Positions 34,128 through 44,720 are shown, counted from the first letter of the stretch. The stretch is 64,000 nucleotides of DNA from Talpa occidentalis (GCF_014898055.3 NW_023601433.1:83213106-83277105), one strand, 5' to 3'. Translations and numbers: made by a program. Notes: generated by a model not told the origin, from the letters alone.

Positions 34128-35280
34128 CAAAAGAAGGAGATGGCCTCTTCCACCGAGGGGTCTGGGGCCACACTTCTGTGCCAGCCGGTGACCCGCGACG
34201 CAACCCCCAGGCCTTCGGCTGCCTCTGTCCTGCTCTCGTGGGGCAGGCGTCCAGCAAAACATTGCTAAACGTGTCTGGGCTCGCTCGATGCCGGAGTGTG
34301 AGGCAATCCCTGCGGCCCAAGCTGCCGGCGGACCCTTTATTTAGGCGCGATTCGGCCGGGTAGTGCTCGTCAGCGTCACTTATGTCATCTTTTCTGGGTA
34401 CGTGCTGGCAAATTTGCTCCACGCAGGCGGGGACCCTCCCCTCTGAGTGGTCCCCACTGGGCCTGGCCAGCCATGGGCTTGGCCAGAAAAGTGACCACCG
34501 CGATTGCTGTCCTCGGCGCCTCCTGAGTGTGACCGAGGCAGAAATTCCAGCCCAAACTGCGAATTTTGAATCAAACCAAAACGAAAACTTCAACATCAAT
34601 TTTTAACCGGGACTGGAAGTCCCCGACTAGGCACAAAATTCCCTATCATTTGTCACTCGAATTACCCTGGCAAATCGACAGTCATCCAGACGTTAAAGGG
34701 AATAATCCAGAATGTGCTGGATTTGCCTGCGAGGTGGTCAAAATCTGCTCTTGTGGGGACAACTGTCTGGATAATTAGCAGGGGGGAAATGCTCCGTGGG
34801 GCTCAGACTGTCACTGCAAGGAGACACTGTCTCCTGAGTTTTCCAGATACTTCTGGAGCTTTTTCCTTGGCGGAATTTCCGATGCCCCGAGGCTGGGAGG
34901 GAGGGAGAGCAGAGGGTAAGGACCTTCCTCTTCTCGGAACCGCTTCCAAAGCACTTCCCAGGCACTAGGAAAGAACTCCAAAAGCTGCACCAGTTTCCCA
35001 AATGGGGGTGCTGCACCCCCACCCATACAACCCCCAAATTTACACGGAGAAATAAAAAGGCAGAGCACCCCCTGCGAACATCAGACTCTAGATCTGGAAA
35101 GCTTCCCCCAGACCCAGTTAATGAAGTGCACGGGGAGGGCACGCCAGGCCAGCATTTCCGGCTAATTCTCTAATCTTTCACCTCCAGTGTCTCCTAGAAG
35201 GTGCAGCTCCCGCGTGTTTTATCGGGAAAGGCAAAAAACCAAAACAAACCTGTTTTTGTTTGTTTTAAACAACTCCCTCC
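33701..35280. other. Unique noncoding sequence with CA microsatellite
   Basis: Apart from the microsatellite, no feature is recognised. CpG-rich patches occur at 34170-34370. Open frames on both strands run through the CA tract and are artificial. Confidence 0.5.
34074..34125. repeat. (AC)26 microsatellite
   Basis: Twenty-six uninterrupted AC units, the longest pure dinucleotide tract outside the TA tract near 44.85 kb and likely to be length-polymorphic. Confidence 0.97.
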
Positions 35281-35640
35281 CCGCCACGTGCCTTCGGACC
35301 CGGGGAGACTAGGGCGGCGCAGCGGGAGAGACGGGCCGGGGGTTGGGGCGATTTTGTGGACTTTTGCAGCTTCGGAAATGCCTGTCAGATCTCACCCGGT
35401 GTCCGGATATCGTTTTTTGCCGCCGAGGCGCCAATTTCTGACCCGTTGGTTTCCTGGAGGACCCGTGCAGGGGCGAGGGCTTCTCCAGGGTCTTCTCCCA
35501 GGAACGCGCTCCAGGACGCGCCTGGCCCTAGTGCCTTCCTGCAGGCACTTTCCCCGTTGGGTGCTCAGGCATTTGGGAAGGAAACGGCTGGCCGGCGGGG
35601 GCGGGGGGGGGGGCAGAATCACCCAGGGAGCTGGGTCTTG
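35280..35640. promoter_or_regulatory. CpG island with terminal G-run
   Basis: CpG-rich from CCGCCACGTG to about 35590, followed by a G-rich run (GGCGGGGGCGGGGG...) at 35595-35613. Open frames lack recognisable content. Confidence 0.6.
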
Positions 35641-36119
35641 AGTGCCTGCCCTGGCTCTTCATTCCCCCCGTGTAGACGATGGCGTGGATGTGGGAACGTG
35701 TGAAACCCAGGCAGGAAGTGCTCTCCCCTGGGATCCTTGGGGATTGGGGTGGGTGGTTGCCCTCCAGTTGTTGGGGACTTTCTTGAGGGCATAGTGATCC
35801 CTTGACATTTACAACTGCAAGAGGGGATGCCGTGGAGGCCAAGTGGGTGCAGTGAACAGGGAGCAGGGAGGGTTGGGGCATCTGGAGGGCTCACCCATTG
35901 TTTTACTGTCTCCCAAGAAGCTGCAAGATCCTGGGTCACAATTGCGGTTCCAAAATACTTTCCTGGCCCTCCCTATTTTTATTTCGGTTTTCATTGCATC
36001 CCAAAGTGCTCCTAACCCCCGAATGTTAAGCATAACCTCACTAGAACCTGTTTTAGAGGGGACACCAGCGGTCCCCCAACTACCTTCGAACTTCTTGGGT
36101 GGGGCTGGGGATGTAGGTG

Positions 36120-36240
36120 CGTCTGCCCTCACTGGTTGTGTGACACCCTCAAGCTTTGAACCTCTCTGGCCTAGTGGTGCTCACCTTCAAGCAACTGACA
36201 ATACTACCCCCTCCCCAGAGTTGTTTGGAGAAGCTAGCCC
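36120..36240 (+). repeat. MIR SINE fragment
   Basis: 'ctggttgtgtgacaccctc', then 'gctttgaacctctctggcc' matches sense MIR. Confidence 0.65.
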
Positions 36241-36499
36241 AAGCAGGGGGCAGAATGGGGGATGGCCAGACCAAAGCCAGGTCTGAGCCCTTCCGGGAGC
36301 TGGAGGCCTGTCCCTCCCTGCAGAGTTCTCAGCCTGAGGGTTGCGGAGTGCAGGCTAGGGCCCTGCATCCCAACCAGATGGAGCGAACTAATAAAATAAA
36401 TGTATATTGTTGGACTGTTCCAGAAACAACAGTGGTGTGTTGAATATCTTCCTAGTGGGAGCTGTGGGTGGATGTTTGCTTCTCACCCGTGCTGCCTGC

Positions 36500-36670
36500 C
36501 CCAGGCGGTGAGCTCCAACCCAAGCCCTGCCCCTTTCTAGCCTTTGGGTAACTTTGGGCAAGTGCTTTCCCGGCTCTGTGCCTGCTGGGTGCCGTGGGAG
36601 AAATGAGTCTCACCTGGAAGGGTTCTTGTGTGGGCGAAATAAGCCAGTAGGTGTGTGGCACATGGCAGAG
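36500..36670 (+). repeat. MIR SINE fragment
   Basis: 'ctttgggtaactttgggcaa', then 'gggagaaatgagtctcacc', then 'gtgtgtggcacatggc' matches sense MIR. Confidence 0.8.
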
Positions 36671-36784
36671 AGATTGAGAGATACAATATCACAGCCCGTC
36701 GTAACAAACACATAAGCACAGTCTAACACAATATACACATCCTAATAGAAGGTAAACGCGGTATAATATTCGATATTACGATGT

Positions 36785-37385
36785 GTTATATTGTATTATA
36801 ATCCCGGGCACACGTGTGCGCACTGGGAGGGACTGCCTGCCTCAGCCAGGACCTGCCTCGCCGCTGCAGTGCCCCTGCAGGACACGCGGGCCTTCGGTTC
36901 CACCTTTTCCGCAGCGATTGCGGCCGGGGTTTCCGAGCGCGCAGCGAGCGCTTGGCTAAAGGCAAGAACTTTCGTTTTCTCCTGGTGCCGCTGTCTGGGC
37001 CGCTTATACCCGACCAGGGACGAGTAAAGGAGGCTCCGGGACACGGGACAATCTTGCCAGGGTCTGCGTGCTTTGTTGCGCCGGCCACTAGCCCACGGGT
37101 ACCGGGAGACCAGGCGGTGGTGGGAATTTTCTGTGCGCGCGGCGCGGCGCGGCGCTCTGCGGGAGGCAGCCGCCAGCACGCCCCGGCTCGGATAAGGAAT
37201 CTTGGGGGAGACGAAGAAATGACCCCAAAGACTCACTTGCTCTTTCCACGCCTTCTGCTTTCCCTTCGAAGCGGGGCGCGGGCAGAGCCCGAAAGAAAAC
37301 AGCACGGCTGGAAGCAAAGCAATTTTTCTTTTACGCGCCGCTTCTCTGGATTTAGCCAGCCCCACACATGCACGCGCGGCCCGCG
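36785..37385. promoter_or_regulatory. CpG island
   Basis: Strong CpG enrichment, with GCGCGCGGCGCGGCGCGGCG at 37134-37153. A 196-codon frame (36814-37404 +) and a 189-codon frame on the other strand run through it; neither resembles a known protein. It is the densest of the islands in the SINE-free interval. Confidence 0.7.
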
Positions 37386-37439
37386 CTCAGGAACCCGGTT
37401 CTGAGAGCCCAGTCTTTGACCCTGTCAGGCTATCCCACA

Positions 37440-37720
37440 GCCACAAATGGTTGCAGCCCTAGACGCATTGGCGCGAACAGCGCATCGCTCGCGTACAGAA
37501 CATTTTGCCGAAGGAATTACATGCGCTTCGAGGTACTCGTGTACCCCCCAAATCATGAACATGTGGACCCGGAATTATTTGCGCATCGATAATCGTTCGC
37601 ATATGTTGTTTGCACTTTCTGAGCCGTGGATAATGACGAATAATAATCTGCAGACAGAATCATCACGCACAATTATTTGCACGCACGCTAGCGAAATATG
37701 CCTCCTTATAAACACACATT
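37440..37720. promoter_or_regulatory. CpG-retaining, moderately AT-rich block
   Basis: About twenty CpG sites by eye in sequence of only middling GC content (ATCGATAATCGTTCGC, GACGAATAATAATC, CACGCACGCTAGCG). Vertebrate DNA of this composition normally loses CpG. It is directly beside the 37-kb CpG island. Confidence 0.5.
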
Positions 37721-38089
37721 AGGACACACCCGTGGGCCTTGCATTTCTGCACAGCCCTTGGCTCGCTCCCACACTAGCAGAGCTCAGGGTGTAAGGAGAC
37801 AAGAGAGGTTGGGACTCCTCATCTTCCCAGAGAAAGTCCCAGAATGTAAAGCAGAAAACTCTCCAAAGTCCGCGCTTGTTTGTTTGTTTTACTTTTTGGA
37901 CAGAGGTCGGAAAGCAGAAAATTTTCCTTCTAGGAAAGACAGCTGAGGGGACAAAGGCCAACCAGCGGGTCACCAGCTTTGAGTAGGGGTGCAGGAACAG
38001 TTGTGGGGTTCAGTCCGCTCCCCACCTCCCCCAGGGCCGGAGAGCCAGGTGAGGCCAGGAGGGACGGACCCTGGCCTGCTCTCTGAGCG

Positions 38090-38300
38090 TCGGGGGAGTT
38101 GTGTTTATTTTCTAGTTATTCTTGGCCGCCTTCCAGGAGATTATTTGTAGCAGCATGGGGAACTTCAGGGACAGCTGGGGCCTTGGGGAGTGTCGTGGGG
38201 GTCCCTTTGCCAGGCCCCACGAGTTTTATGGAATCGAGCTCGGAGGGCGAAATTACAGGCGGAATCAAAATGTGTAAATTATAGGTTTATGTTGTAAAGA
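38090..38300. promoter_or_regulatory. Candidate conserved noncoding element
   Basis: Repeat-free. Contains GTTTATTTTC, GGAGATTATTTG, GAGTTTTATGG, TAAATTATAGGTTTATG (HOX/CDX and forkhead-like words). No exon signal. Confidence 0.35.
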
Positions 38301-38324
38301 GGCCTAAACCTGGCCGCTGGAGAA

Positions 38325-38680
38325 AGGCGGGTTGCCGGTCGCGAACTGACTGGAAGCCCAGCGCCCCGAGCCCCAGCGCCCCGGGAGTCTGCGGGCTCCA
38401 TCCCCGCGCGCGGCGGCCCGGGAGCTGGGAGCGCGCCACGCAGGCCGGGAGTCCAGGCCGGGCCGGGCCGGTGGCCTCACCTGGCGCAGGGCAGGGGACC
38501 CCGCGAGGTGCGGGCGCGCCTGAGGCCGGAAGACCTCGGGAGTCGGGGCGGCTGCCTCACTCCTGCAGCCCCGGCGGTGGCGGCCCTGGAGCTCTGGCTC
38601 GCTAATTAGTTTTAATCGAAAATGCCTTTAAATGCCTAGCCAGGAGCGAAAGCTCGTTAAAGAGGTTAAAAGTCTGCGCT
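38325..38680. promoter_or_regulatory. CpG island with adjoining homeodomain-site block
   Basis: CpG-dense to about 38580 (GCGCGCGGCGGCCC near 38405). It then switches abruptly to AT-rich GCTAATTAGTTTTAATCG, TTTAAATGCC and GTTAAAGAGGTTAAAAG, containing TAAT core pairs. A candidate minus-strand splice donor (CCAG|GTGAGG) lies near 38480. Confidence 0.55.
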
Positions 38681-38699
38681 GTGGCTAAGTGGGACGGGA

Positions 38700-39000
38700 G
38701 CGCGCGGGGGATTGCAGCAGCTTAGCTTCTCTTTCCGCACCCCCCAATCATCTTTTCTTTCCTCGGTTTCCTTTCCTGCTTCAATCCTTTCCTCTTATCA
38801 CCCCCCAAGCCCCCACTTCTTTTCCACTGCTCTCCCTGGCTCCTCCCTCCCACGCTCGCTCACTTACTTTTCGCTTTCCCTCGTTTATCTCCTCGCTTTT
38901 GCAATATTTCACAATCTCCCCACCTTCCTGGTGTCTTTTTCTTTCTGTATTTACACCGGTTTCCTTTCTGTGATGAGTTCTCCACTCTTTGGGCTGTCCT
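38700..39000. repeat. Polypyrimidine-biased tract
   Basis: About 300 bases dominated by C and T on the plus strand (CTTTCC, TTTCCTTTCC, CTCCCTCCC). Open frames through it are Ser/Phe/Pro low complexity. Confidence 0.75.
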
Positions 39001-39009
39001 TGAACTTAA

Positions 39010-40890
39010 ACTTTCTCTAGTGTGGAAAAATCCAGCTCAAACCAGGTCTCCTGTGCCTGGAGAAAAGCAGAACAGGGAGGAGAACTCTAATCACAGCATC
39101 GACAAGTCCTGCATTTGCTTAGCTCCAGCCTCCCCGAGGGGACAGGGGCTGGTAGAGTAATAAGAACTTGGGCTTTGCAGAGTTGACGGGACTGTCCTTT
39201 CGGATGGGGTGAAAGATCTCCTTATCAGCTCATTATCATGCACGGTCATGCATACCAGCGTGGGCGCATGTCACCTGCTCCTTAGCCCCATCTTTGTCTG
39301 TGCTGAGTGCCCCAGAGAAAACCTGGCCAAGAGTTAGCAGGCATTTCAAGAAGACAAACCAACCAACCACCCCAAGTGAAAACCCTGAGCCCACCTAGCT
39401 CCCTCCCTGGATGACAGATTCCCCCCACCCCACCTTCTGAACCCAGGTCTCCCCCTTCTCAACAGCTGTTCATCCATTATTTTATTTATTAGGTAAATAT
39501 AAATCCCATAAATACACCTGAATGAAAAGCTTCATGTCCCATAATATGCTGTTCTGCGTCACCAACATTCATCTTCCGACCCGCTCACTTCTTGGGTTTG
39601 ACAAAGAGTGTGGGAATTCTACACTCTTGCCCCTTTTCCTGAGTGATGAGAATATTAACATCTGACCACTCGGCCCCCAGAAGTAGCCTCCACCTCCTCT
39701 ACCTTTCCAAAGCTTCCTCATTAATAAGAGGTCATTTCCTCCCAGGCCTTAAGCTCAGCCTGCAGTTCAGACCAGACAGGCCTTCTCTGAGCCAGAGGCG
39801 ATCATAGCCTCCCTGCCGGGAGAGCTTCCCCGGGGGGCCTTGCTGGCGACTTGTGCTTGCAGAGGAGGGAGAAGCTGGCCCTCTGCGGAGATCAAGGGGG
39901 TGACTCCAGGCAAGAAATCCTGGTAGCCACATCACAGCTCATTTTCCTGAGCACAGGCTCCTTCTGTGGACTTGCTGGAATGACGGGCTAGCTCCTGGCT
40001 CTATTCTTTTGTTGCAATTGCAGGCCTAACTCTCTCAAAGCTTCGAAACCAGTGTAAGGATTGATGAGCATGGACATATTGCCTGCCCCGCCGTGTGCCG
40101 AGGGGGTGGAAGGCAGGCAGTCTCAACCTTGGGTGCTTCAACCTGGAGGGAGGATGCCTGGGCATATCCACCCAAAGCGTGAGCGTGCAACCCTACAACT
40201 CAGCAGTTTCCCTCCAAATGTTAATCCCCCAGATGTGATCACGCGAATGCAAAAGGATGGGTGTAAAGGTTTTCAGTGCAAAAGCTGAATGTGGCTTGTT
40301 CGATATGAGTGGGAATCTGATTGGACTAATTATTTGTTTGAAAAACTGTGCTTTTAAAAAAGCCAGGAAATATTATGCAACAGTGGAAAAAGTTGGAGGG
40401 ACATAGGGAAAAGATCTTTGATATGGAAGGAAAGGCAAGAAAATTAAAGGAAGGGGCAGAGCAGTTTGTATAGCAGGCTCCCACCTGTGAGGGGAAGTAT
40501 AGTGTGTGTGTGTGTGTGTGTGTTAATGTACAGACTCTCAAAAGGGTATATGTATATACTCACCTTGTCATCCTGCAGTCATGTCATCCTGCACTTTGGA
40601 CAATGACAGATCGCATCCCCAGTGGGAGTCCCTATATCTGGTCCAGGCGTATAGCAGGTGAATCATCTAGGTGAGTGTCGTTACATGCGAGGACCTTCCC
40701 AAGACTGTGAATTCACCTAAGGATACATTTTTCAGATCCTGTCCCCGTGGTAAAGGGACATGATATCTATAGTTCCATTTCCAGAAGACTAATTGAATGG
40801 TTGAGGACAATTTATTTTTTGTTGTATACTCTTTAGTACTTTTTCAGCGTTTGGTCTTTCACCTGTCACACTTGAGGCAGTAAACATTTT
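39010..40890. other. Unique noncoding sequence, no gene seen
   Basis: An AT-rich stretch at 39470-39560 (TTATTTTATTTATTAGG, CCCATAAATACACC) may be a conserved element. A GT microsatellite lies near 40500. Otherwise nothing is recognised. Confidence 0.5.
40500..40524. repeat. (GT)n microsatellite
   Basis: About 11 GT units. Confidence 0.95.
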
Positions 40891-40927
40891 TGAATGAATT
40901 GAAAAACGGACGTAATTTGGTTGTAGT

Positions 40928-40999
40928 TCTCAGTGTCCTTTTTTTTTTTTTTTTTTTTTTTTTAAATGAACTTTTTTTTTTTTTTTTAGAGGCATGTTT

Positions 41000-41030
<31 letters not shown>

Positions 41031-41315
41031 TTATATTTGTTTGTTTTGTTTATACATGCACTGGGCACAGTCAGAAGCGCGGGAGGGTGAGAGAACTCAC
41101 CAGAGCCAGAGTGGGGAGCAGAGCAGGCAGAAGGACCGAAGCACGCTGCTGAGGGGAGCAGCGGGCGGCAGGAGAGGTCTGCGCACCATGTGGGATCCTC
41201 CTCCGGTGGCCGGTGAGCAGCCGGGGATCGAACCGGCGCCGCAGAGGCCGCGGGCAGCCCCGCAACCCAGCGCCCAACCGCTGCGCCACCGGGGAGGCCC
41301 TCTCAGTGTCCTTTT
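40928..41315 (-). mobile_element. Young-type SINE, minus strand (second hit at this site)
   Basis: The body is about 40943-41300. It has an intact A-box (TGGCGCAGCGG) and a perfect B-box (GGTTCGATCCC) on the minus strand, plus an extra segment between B-box and body (GGCCACCGGAGG) absent from the older copies. After the A-rich AATAAA tail comes ATGCCTCTA and another A-run. Its target duplication TCTCAGTGTCCTTTT (40928-40942, 41301-41315) is the left-hand target repeat of the neighbouring SINE, so it is the younger of the pair. Confidence 0.96.
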
Positions 41316-41597
41316 TTTAAAAAAAGATTTATTTATGCATACAAGAGCTGGGGTGCAGGCCAGAGGTGCAGTGGTGTGTGTGAGAGGATTCACCAGAATC
41401 AGAGTGGGGAACAGAACATGCAGATCTACTGAAATACCCTGCTGAGGGCAGCAGTGGGTGAGAGAGGAGAGGTCTGCTGAGCCACTTGGGTCAACTCCTT
41501 GGCTGGGGATTGAACTCAGGCAGCAGCGGCTGGTGAACAGCTTGATAGTGCTGAGACTTAACCCCTGCGCCACCAGGGAGGCCCTCAGTGTCCTTTT
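41301..41597 (-). mobile_element. Older SINE, minus strand (first hit at this site)
   Basis: The body is about 41316-41583, older subfamily with CATACAAGAGCTGGGG tail end. Its target duplication CTCAGTGTCCTTTT is at 41302-41315 and 41584-41597; a third copy at 40929-40942 flanks the younger SINE. Confidence 0.96.
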
Positions 41598-42730
41598 CTC
41601 AGCACCTCCCATGTCACCCTCTCTGCTCCCTTTTGGAAAGATCACCCTCTGGAAAGACTGGCCCGAGCACTTTAAAACATCTCACTTCGCCCTCATGTCA
41701 GTTCTGCCAAAGATCATCTGCATCCCCCTTTACAGGTATGCAAACTGAGCCTCCCAGAGGTAAATCTCTTGCCTTTCAAATCCAGATCGTGGGTTTTCTA
41801 AGCCAAGAAACTACAATTTCGCTGGCCCTACTTCACCATCCTTCTCCTCTTTTGCTTTATTCTATTTTCAACTCTCCTAGTCTCAGTCCCACCCAGTCAT
41901 CTGTGCTCATACCGCCCAGTCACTACTGGATAAATGAAATGAAAATACTAGAGAGAGAACCGCTAAGCCTGGACTGAAGCAGGTCAGCTGGTTCTAATGT
42001 AAAGCCAGAGACAACTTGCCAGAAGGCATGGCAGCAGGCGGCATTGAGAGGTGGGCTGGAGATGCGGACAGAGGCGAGGCGGGCACCCCTTGGCTGTTCC
42101 CAGGGAACCCACCGCAGACTGGACTGTAAGCTTCAAGAGGAATTTGGTCCCGAGTCCTGTCCCTTTCTCCAACTCCTAGGGCAGTTCCCATAAATCCTAG
42201 TGGGTCTCCATTCCCAGAGTCAGCACTAAGCCTCGAAAGGTAATGGGGTGTGAGAATATGGCTCGGAAAAGTTCTCGGATAAGATCCGGATGTAGGGCTG
42301 AGATTCCTGAGCGGAGCCCTTAAGCATAGGAGCTGGGGCTATTACCCAATTTCCTCTTATCTGGGATTGGGCTTCTGCACGTGATGCCTCAGACTTCAAA
42401 TGCATTCCTTCACCACCAGAGAACCCCAGGAAGATGCCAGGCATCGGGATTTTTTTGGCAAATGGGATTAACTCTTAGCCATGTCAGCAAATCTCAAATA
42501 GCCCTCCAGCATCTAGGATCTCCAAGGCCCGGCACACCCACGGCACTGAATGTGTGTTAGTTTCATATAAACTTGTCTAGTGTAAAATTAGATTCAAACC
42601 GTGTTTTAAAAAGTTGCACAGTGAAAATAAGTCTCCATCTTAGCTCCTCTCCCCGATTCTCCAGTTTTCCTCTCCCTGGGCAGTTCGAACTGTCGTCTCT
42701 TTCTTGTATATTTCTTGGATATAATCGATG
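41598..42730. other. Unique noncoding sequence, no gene seen
   Basis: A weak MIR-like minus-strand piece is possible at 41700-41790 ('tttacaggtatgcaaactga'). Nothing else is recognised. Confidence 0.5.
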
Positions 42731-43081
42731 CCTAGTTAATTACTTCTTTTTTTTTTTTTTTTTTTGTAGAGGCATTTTTTTTTTTATTTATTTATTATAT
42801 TTGTTTGTTTTGTTTATACATGCACTGGGTACAGTCAGAAGCGCGGGAGGGTGAGAGAATTCACCAGAGCCAGAGCGGGGAGCAGAGCAGGCAGAGGGGC
42901 TGAGGTACACTGCTGAGGGGAGCAGCGGGTGGCAGGAGAGGTCTGCGCACCATGTGGGATCTTCCTCCGGTGGCCGGGGAGCAGCCGGGGATCGAACCAG
43001 CGCCGCAGAGGCCGCGGGCAGCTTCGCAACCCAGCGCTCAACCGCTGCGCCACCGGGGAGGCCCCTAGTTAATTACTTCTT
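42731..43081 (-). mobile_element. Young-type SINE, minus strand, perfect 18-bp target duplication
   Basis: The body is 42749-43063, the same subfamily as the copy at 40.94 kb: GGCCACCGGAGG insert, CATGCACTGGGTACAGTC, TATAAACAAAAC before AATAAA repeats, then ATGCCTCTAC and an A-run. CCTAGTTAATTACTTCTT flanks it exactly at 42731-42748 and 43064-43081. A- and B-boxes are intact, so it may be transcribable by Pol III. Confidence 0.97.
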
Positions 43082-43089
43082 ATCTGAAT

Positions 43090-43320
43090 GGTAATACATA
43101 GCCTGTGGCCTGGTGTAACAGCGCCCTGGCGCCAGGATGCACATGCTGGTTCATGATGTTTTAGCTCTGTGACCTTGGGCAAGTTCAAGTTCACTGCCTT
43201 GGTTTTCTCATCTGTAAAATGGGTCAAAACGTCTACTTGCCTTAAAAGTTTCCAATGAGGATTAAATGTGACAAACACGAAAGGCACCTAGAATTATGCC
43301 TGGCACACGGAAAACAGGCA
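43090..43320 (+). repeat. MIR SINE, nearly full length
   Basis: 'tagctctgtgaccttgggca', then 'gttttctcatctgtaaaatg', then 'caatgaggattaaatgtgac', then 'attatgcctggcacacgg' is a well-preserved sense MIR. Confidence 0.92.
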
Positions 43321-43339
43321 GGGAGCAGTAGCTTTTGAT

Positions 43340-44440
43340 ATTAAAATGAATAAGAAATAGTAAATAATGATTGTGTGTTGCTTCTCCATTCCTGCACTGG
43401 GGCCCTTCTTGGTTACATGTCATAGATCAGTGCTAGAACAATGACTGAGAAATTGTTTTCACCATCAGAGGAAGTATCTTACAACTTGCAACCTTCAGAA
43501 AAAGGAGTGAAGATGCTAAAATTCTCTATTTTGGCTTCTTCCAAATAGAGAGATAAGATGGCAGTGCTGCTGTGTGAAACGAACTGATATTTTTCTTATT
43601 CATGTTTTACGGGTGCGTGCGCGTGGTATCAGCAACAGAAGTGAACGTCTGAGCCCAGAAACTGGCCACTTGGAATGCGGGTAGACCTCCAGAAGGAAGG
43701 AAATTTGCATTAAACTTGAAAATGTCTGTGGTCATATTAAAAAGTAGGATGGTATTTATAAATTTAAGGCTGCTTCGAAGTCTATAAACTGTCTGTTGAC
43801 TTTGGAAATGATTTCTTCTGGATAAAAACGCAAATGCTTTTATAAATGTGTTTGGGCATTGTTTGTTGAAATTAAATCCTATCTTTGCATAAACTATTTG
43901 TGTGGCCATCGGGAGACAGAGTTTCTCTACATTCTTTTGAGAGAGTTTGCAGGATGGGGGGGTCAGGGAAGGCTTTCTCAAAGGCAGGGTCTGTGTTTAG
44001 GGCATAGTTGAAGGTTTCTGTACCTTTTGGAGACTTCACTAAGGATTCGAGGTTCTTCCCTGGAGGTGTGTTCTGAAAACAGTTTCATAGTTCCTTGCAA
44101 AGGTCATTGTGCACTTGGATGAAAGTGATGCTTTTCTTTCGGGTCATTAGCAAGGAAAACTATCCTCCTCCCTGCCAGGAAAGAAGCCAAAAAAATAGGA
44201 TAGTGAGCTCACAAAGAGGCTCAGTATGAGCTTCTCATAGCAACAGAAACAAAAACTTTGTGGGCTTTCTCTTTACCCTTGGAAAAAATTGTTTAAATAC
44301 AGAAATGTACATAGGTTAATGTATCTAATGTTGTGGACTCACACCCAGAAAAAATAAAATAAAACAGTCTTTACTTTGAATTTTTTCTTTTAATAACAGA
44401 AACAAAATATCGTAACGTTGAAGTTTTTCCCTTTCTCGAC
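43340..44440. promoter_or_regulatory. AT-rich repeat-free block, candidate conserved element
   Basis: No repeat is recognised, especially at 43590-43930, where AATTTGCATTAAAC, GTATTTATAAATTTAAGG, TTTTATAAATGTG and CTTTGCATAAACT (POU/forkhead-like words) are dense. No open frame of note except a 124-codon minus-strand one without recognisable content. Confidence 0.35.
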
Positions 44441-44720
44441 CTCCTCCTGGTGTCTCTCCTCAGAGGCGACCACTGTCATCATTTTGCTAAATATCTGCAG
44501 TCCATATCCTTATGCTTTTATACAACTTGTACTTCTCCTTAAGAAATACAAGATTTGTTTTGCATTTTTTAATGGGCGTTGAATTTTGTACTATGTATAC
44601 AGTCCTAGAATTTGCTGTTTTCACTGGACATTATGTTTCTGGGTTGAGTGTGTATCAGTAAATGGAAATAGCATTGCAAATGTTATATAAATATACTCAG
44701 TTTGTTTTAGTTGCTACACT
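44440..44720. repeat. L1-like 3'-region relic
   Basis: 'tcctcagaggcgaccactgt', then 'catatccttatgcttttata', then 'ctatgtatacagtcctag' follow the L1 3'-region pattern seen elsewhere in the window; 45040-45110 ('ttgatggatatttaggttg') appears to be another piece. Confidence 0.6.

Larger units (their letters stand above)
35641..36780. other. Unique noncoding sequence with two MIR fragments
   Basis: Contains MIR fragments near 36120 and 36500. Ends in an AT-rich patch (36700-36800) with repeated TATAATATT/ATATTGTATTATAAT words. Confidence 0.5.

Noticed and set aside
34039..34599. 186-codon frame with a Cys-Val repeat
   Set aside because: The repeat is the CA microsatellite read in frame.
36814..37404. 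196-codon frame in a CpG island (and a 189-codon frame opposite)
   Set aside because: GC-rich DNA is poor in stop codons; the two strands are equally open and neither translation resembles a known family.
41097..41645. 182-codon minus-strand frame
   Set aside because: It is a read-through of the two adjacent SINEs; similar peptides appear at every SINE copy (for example 17117-17515, 24539-25048).
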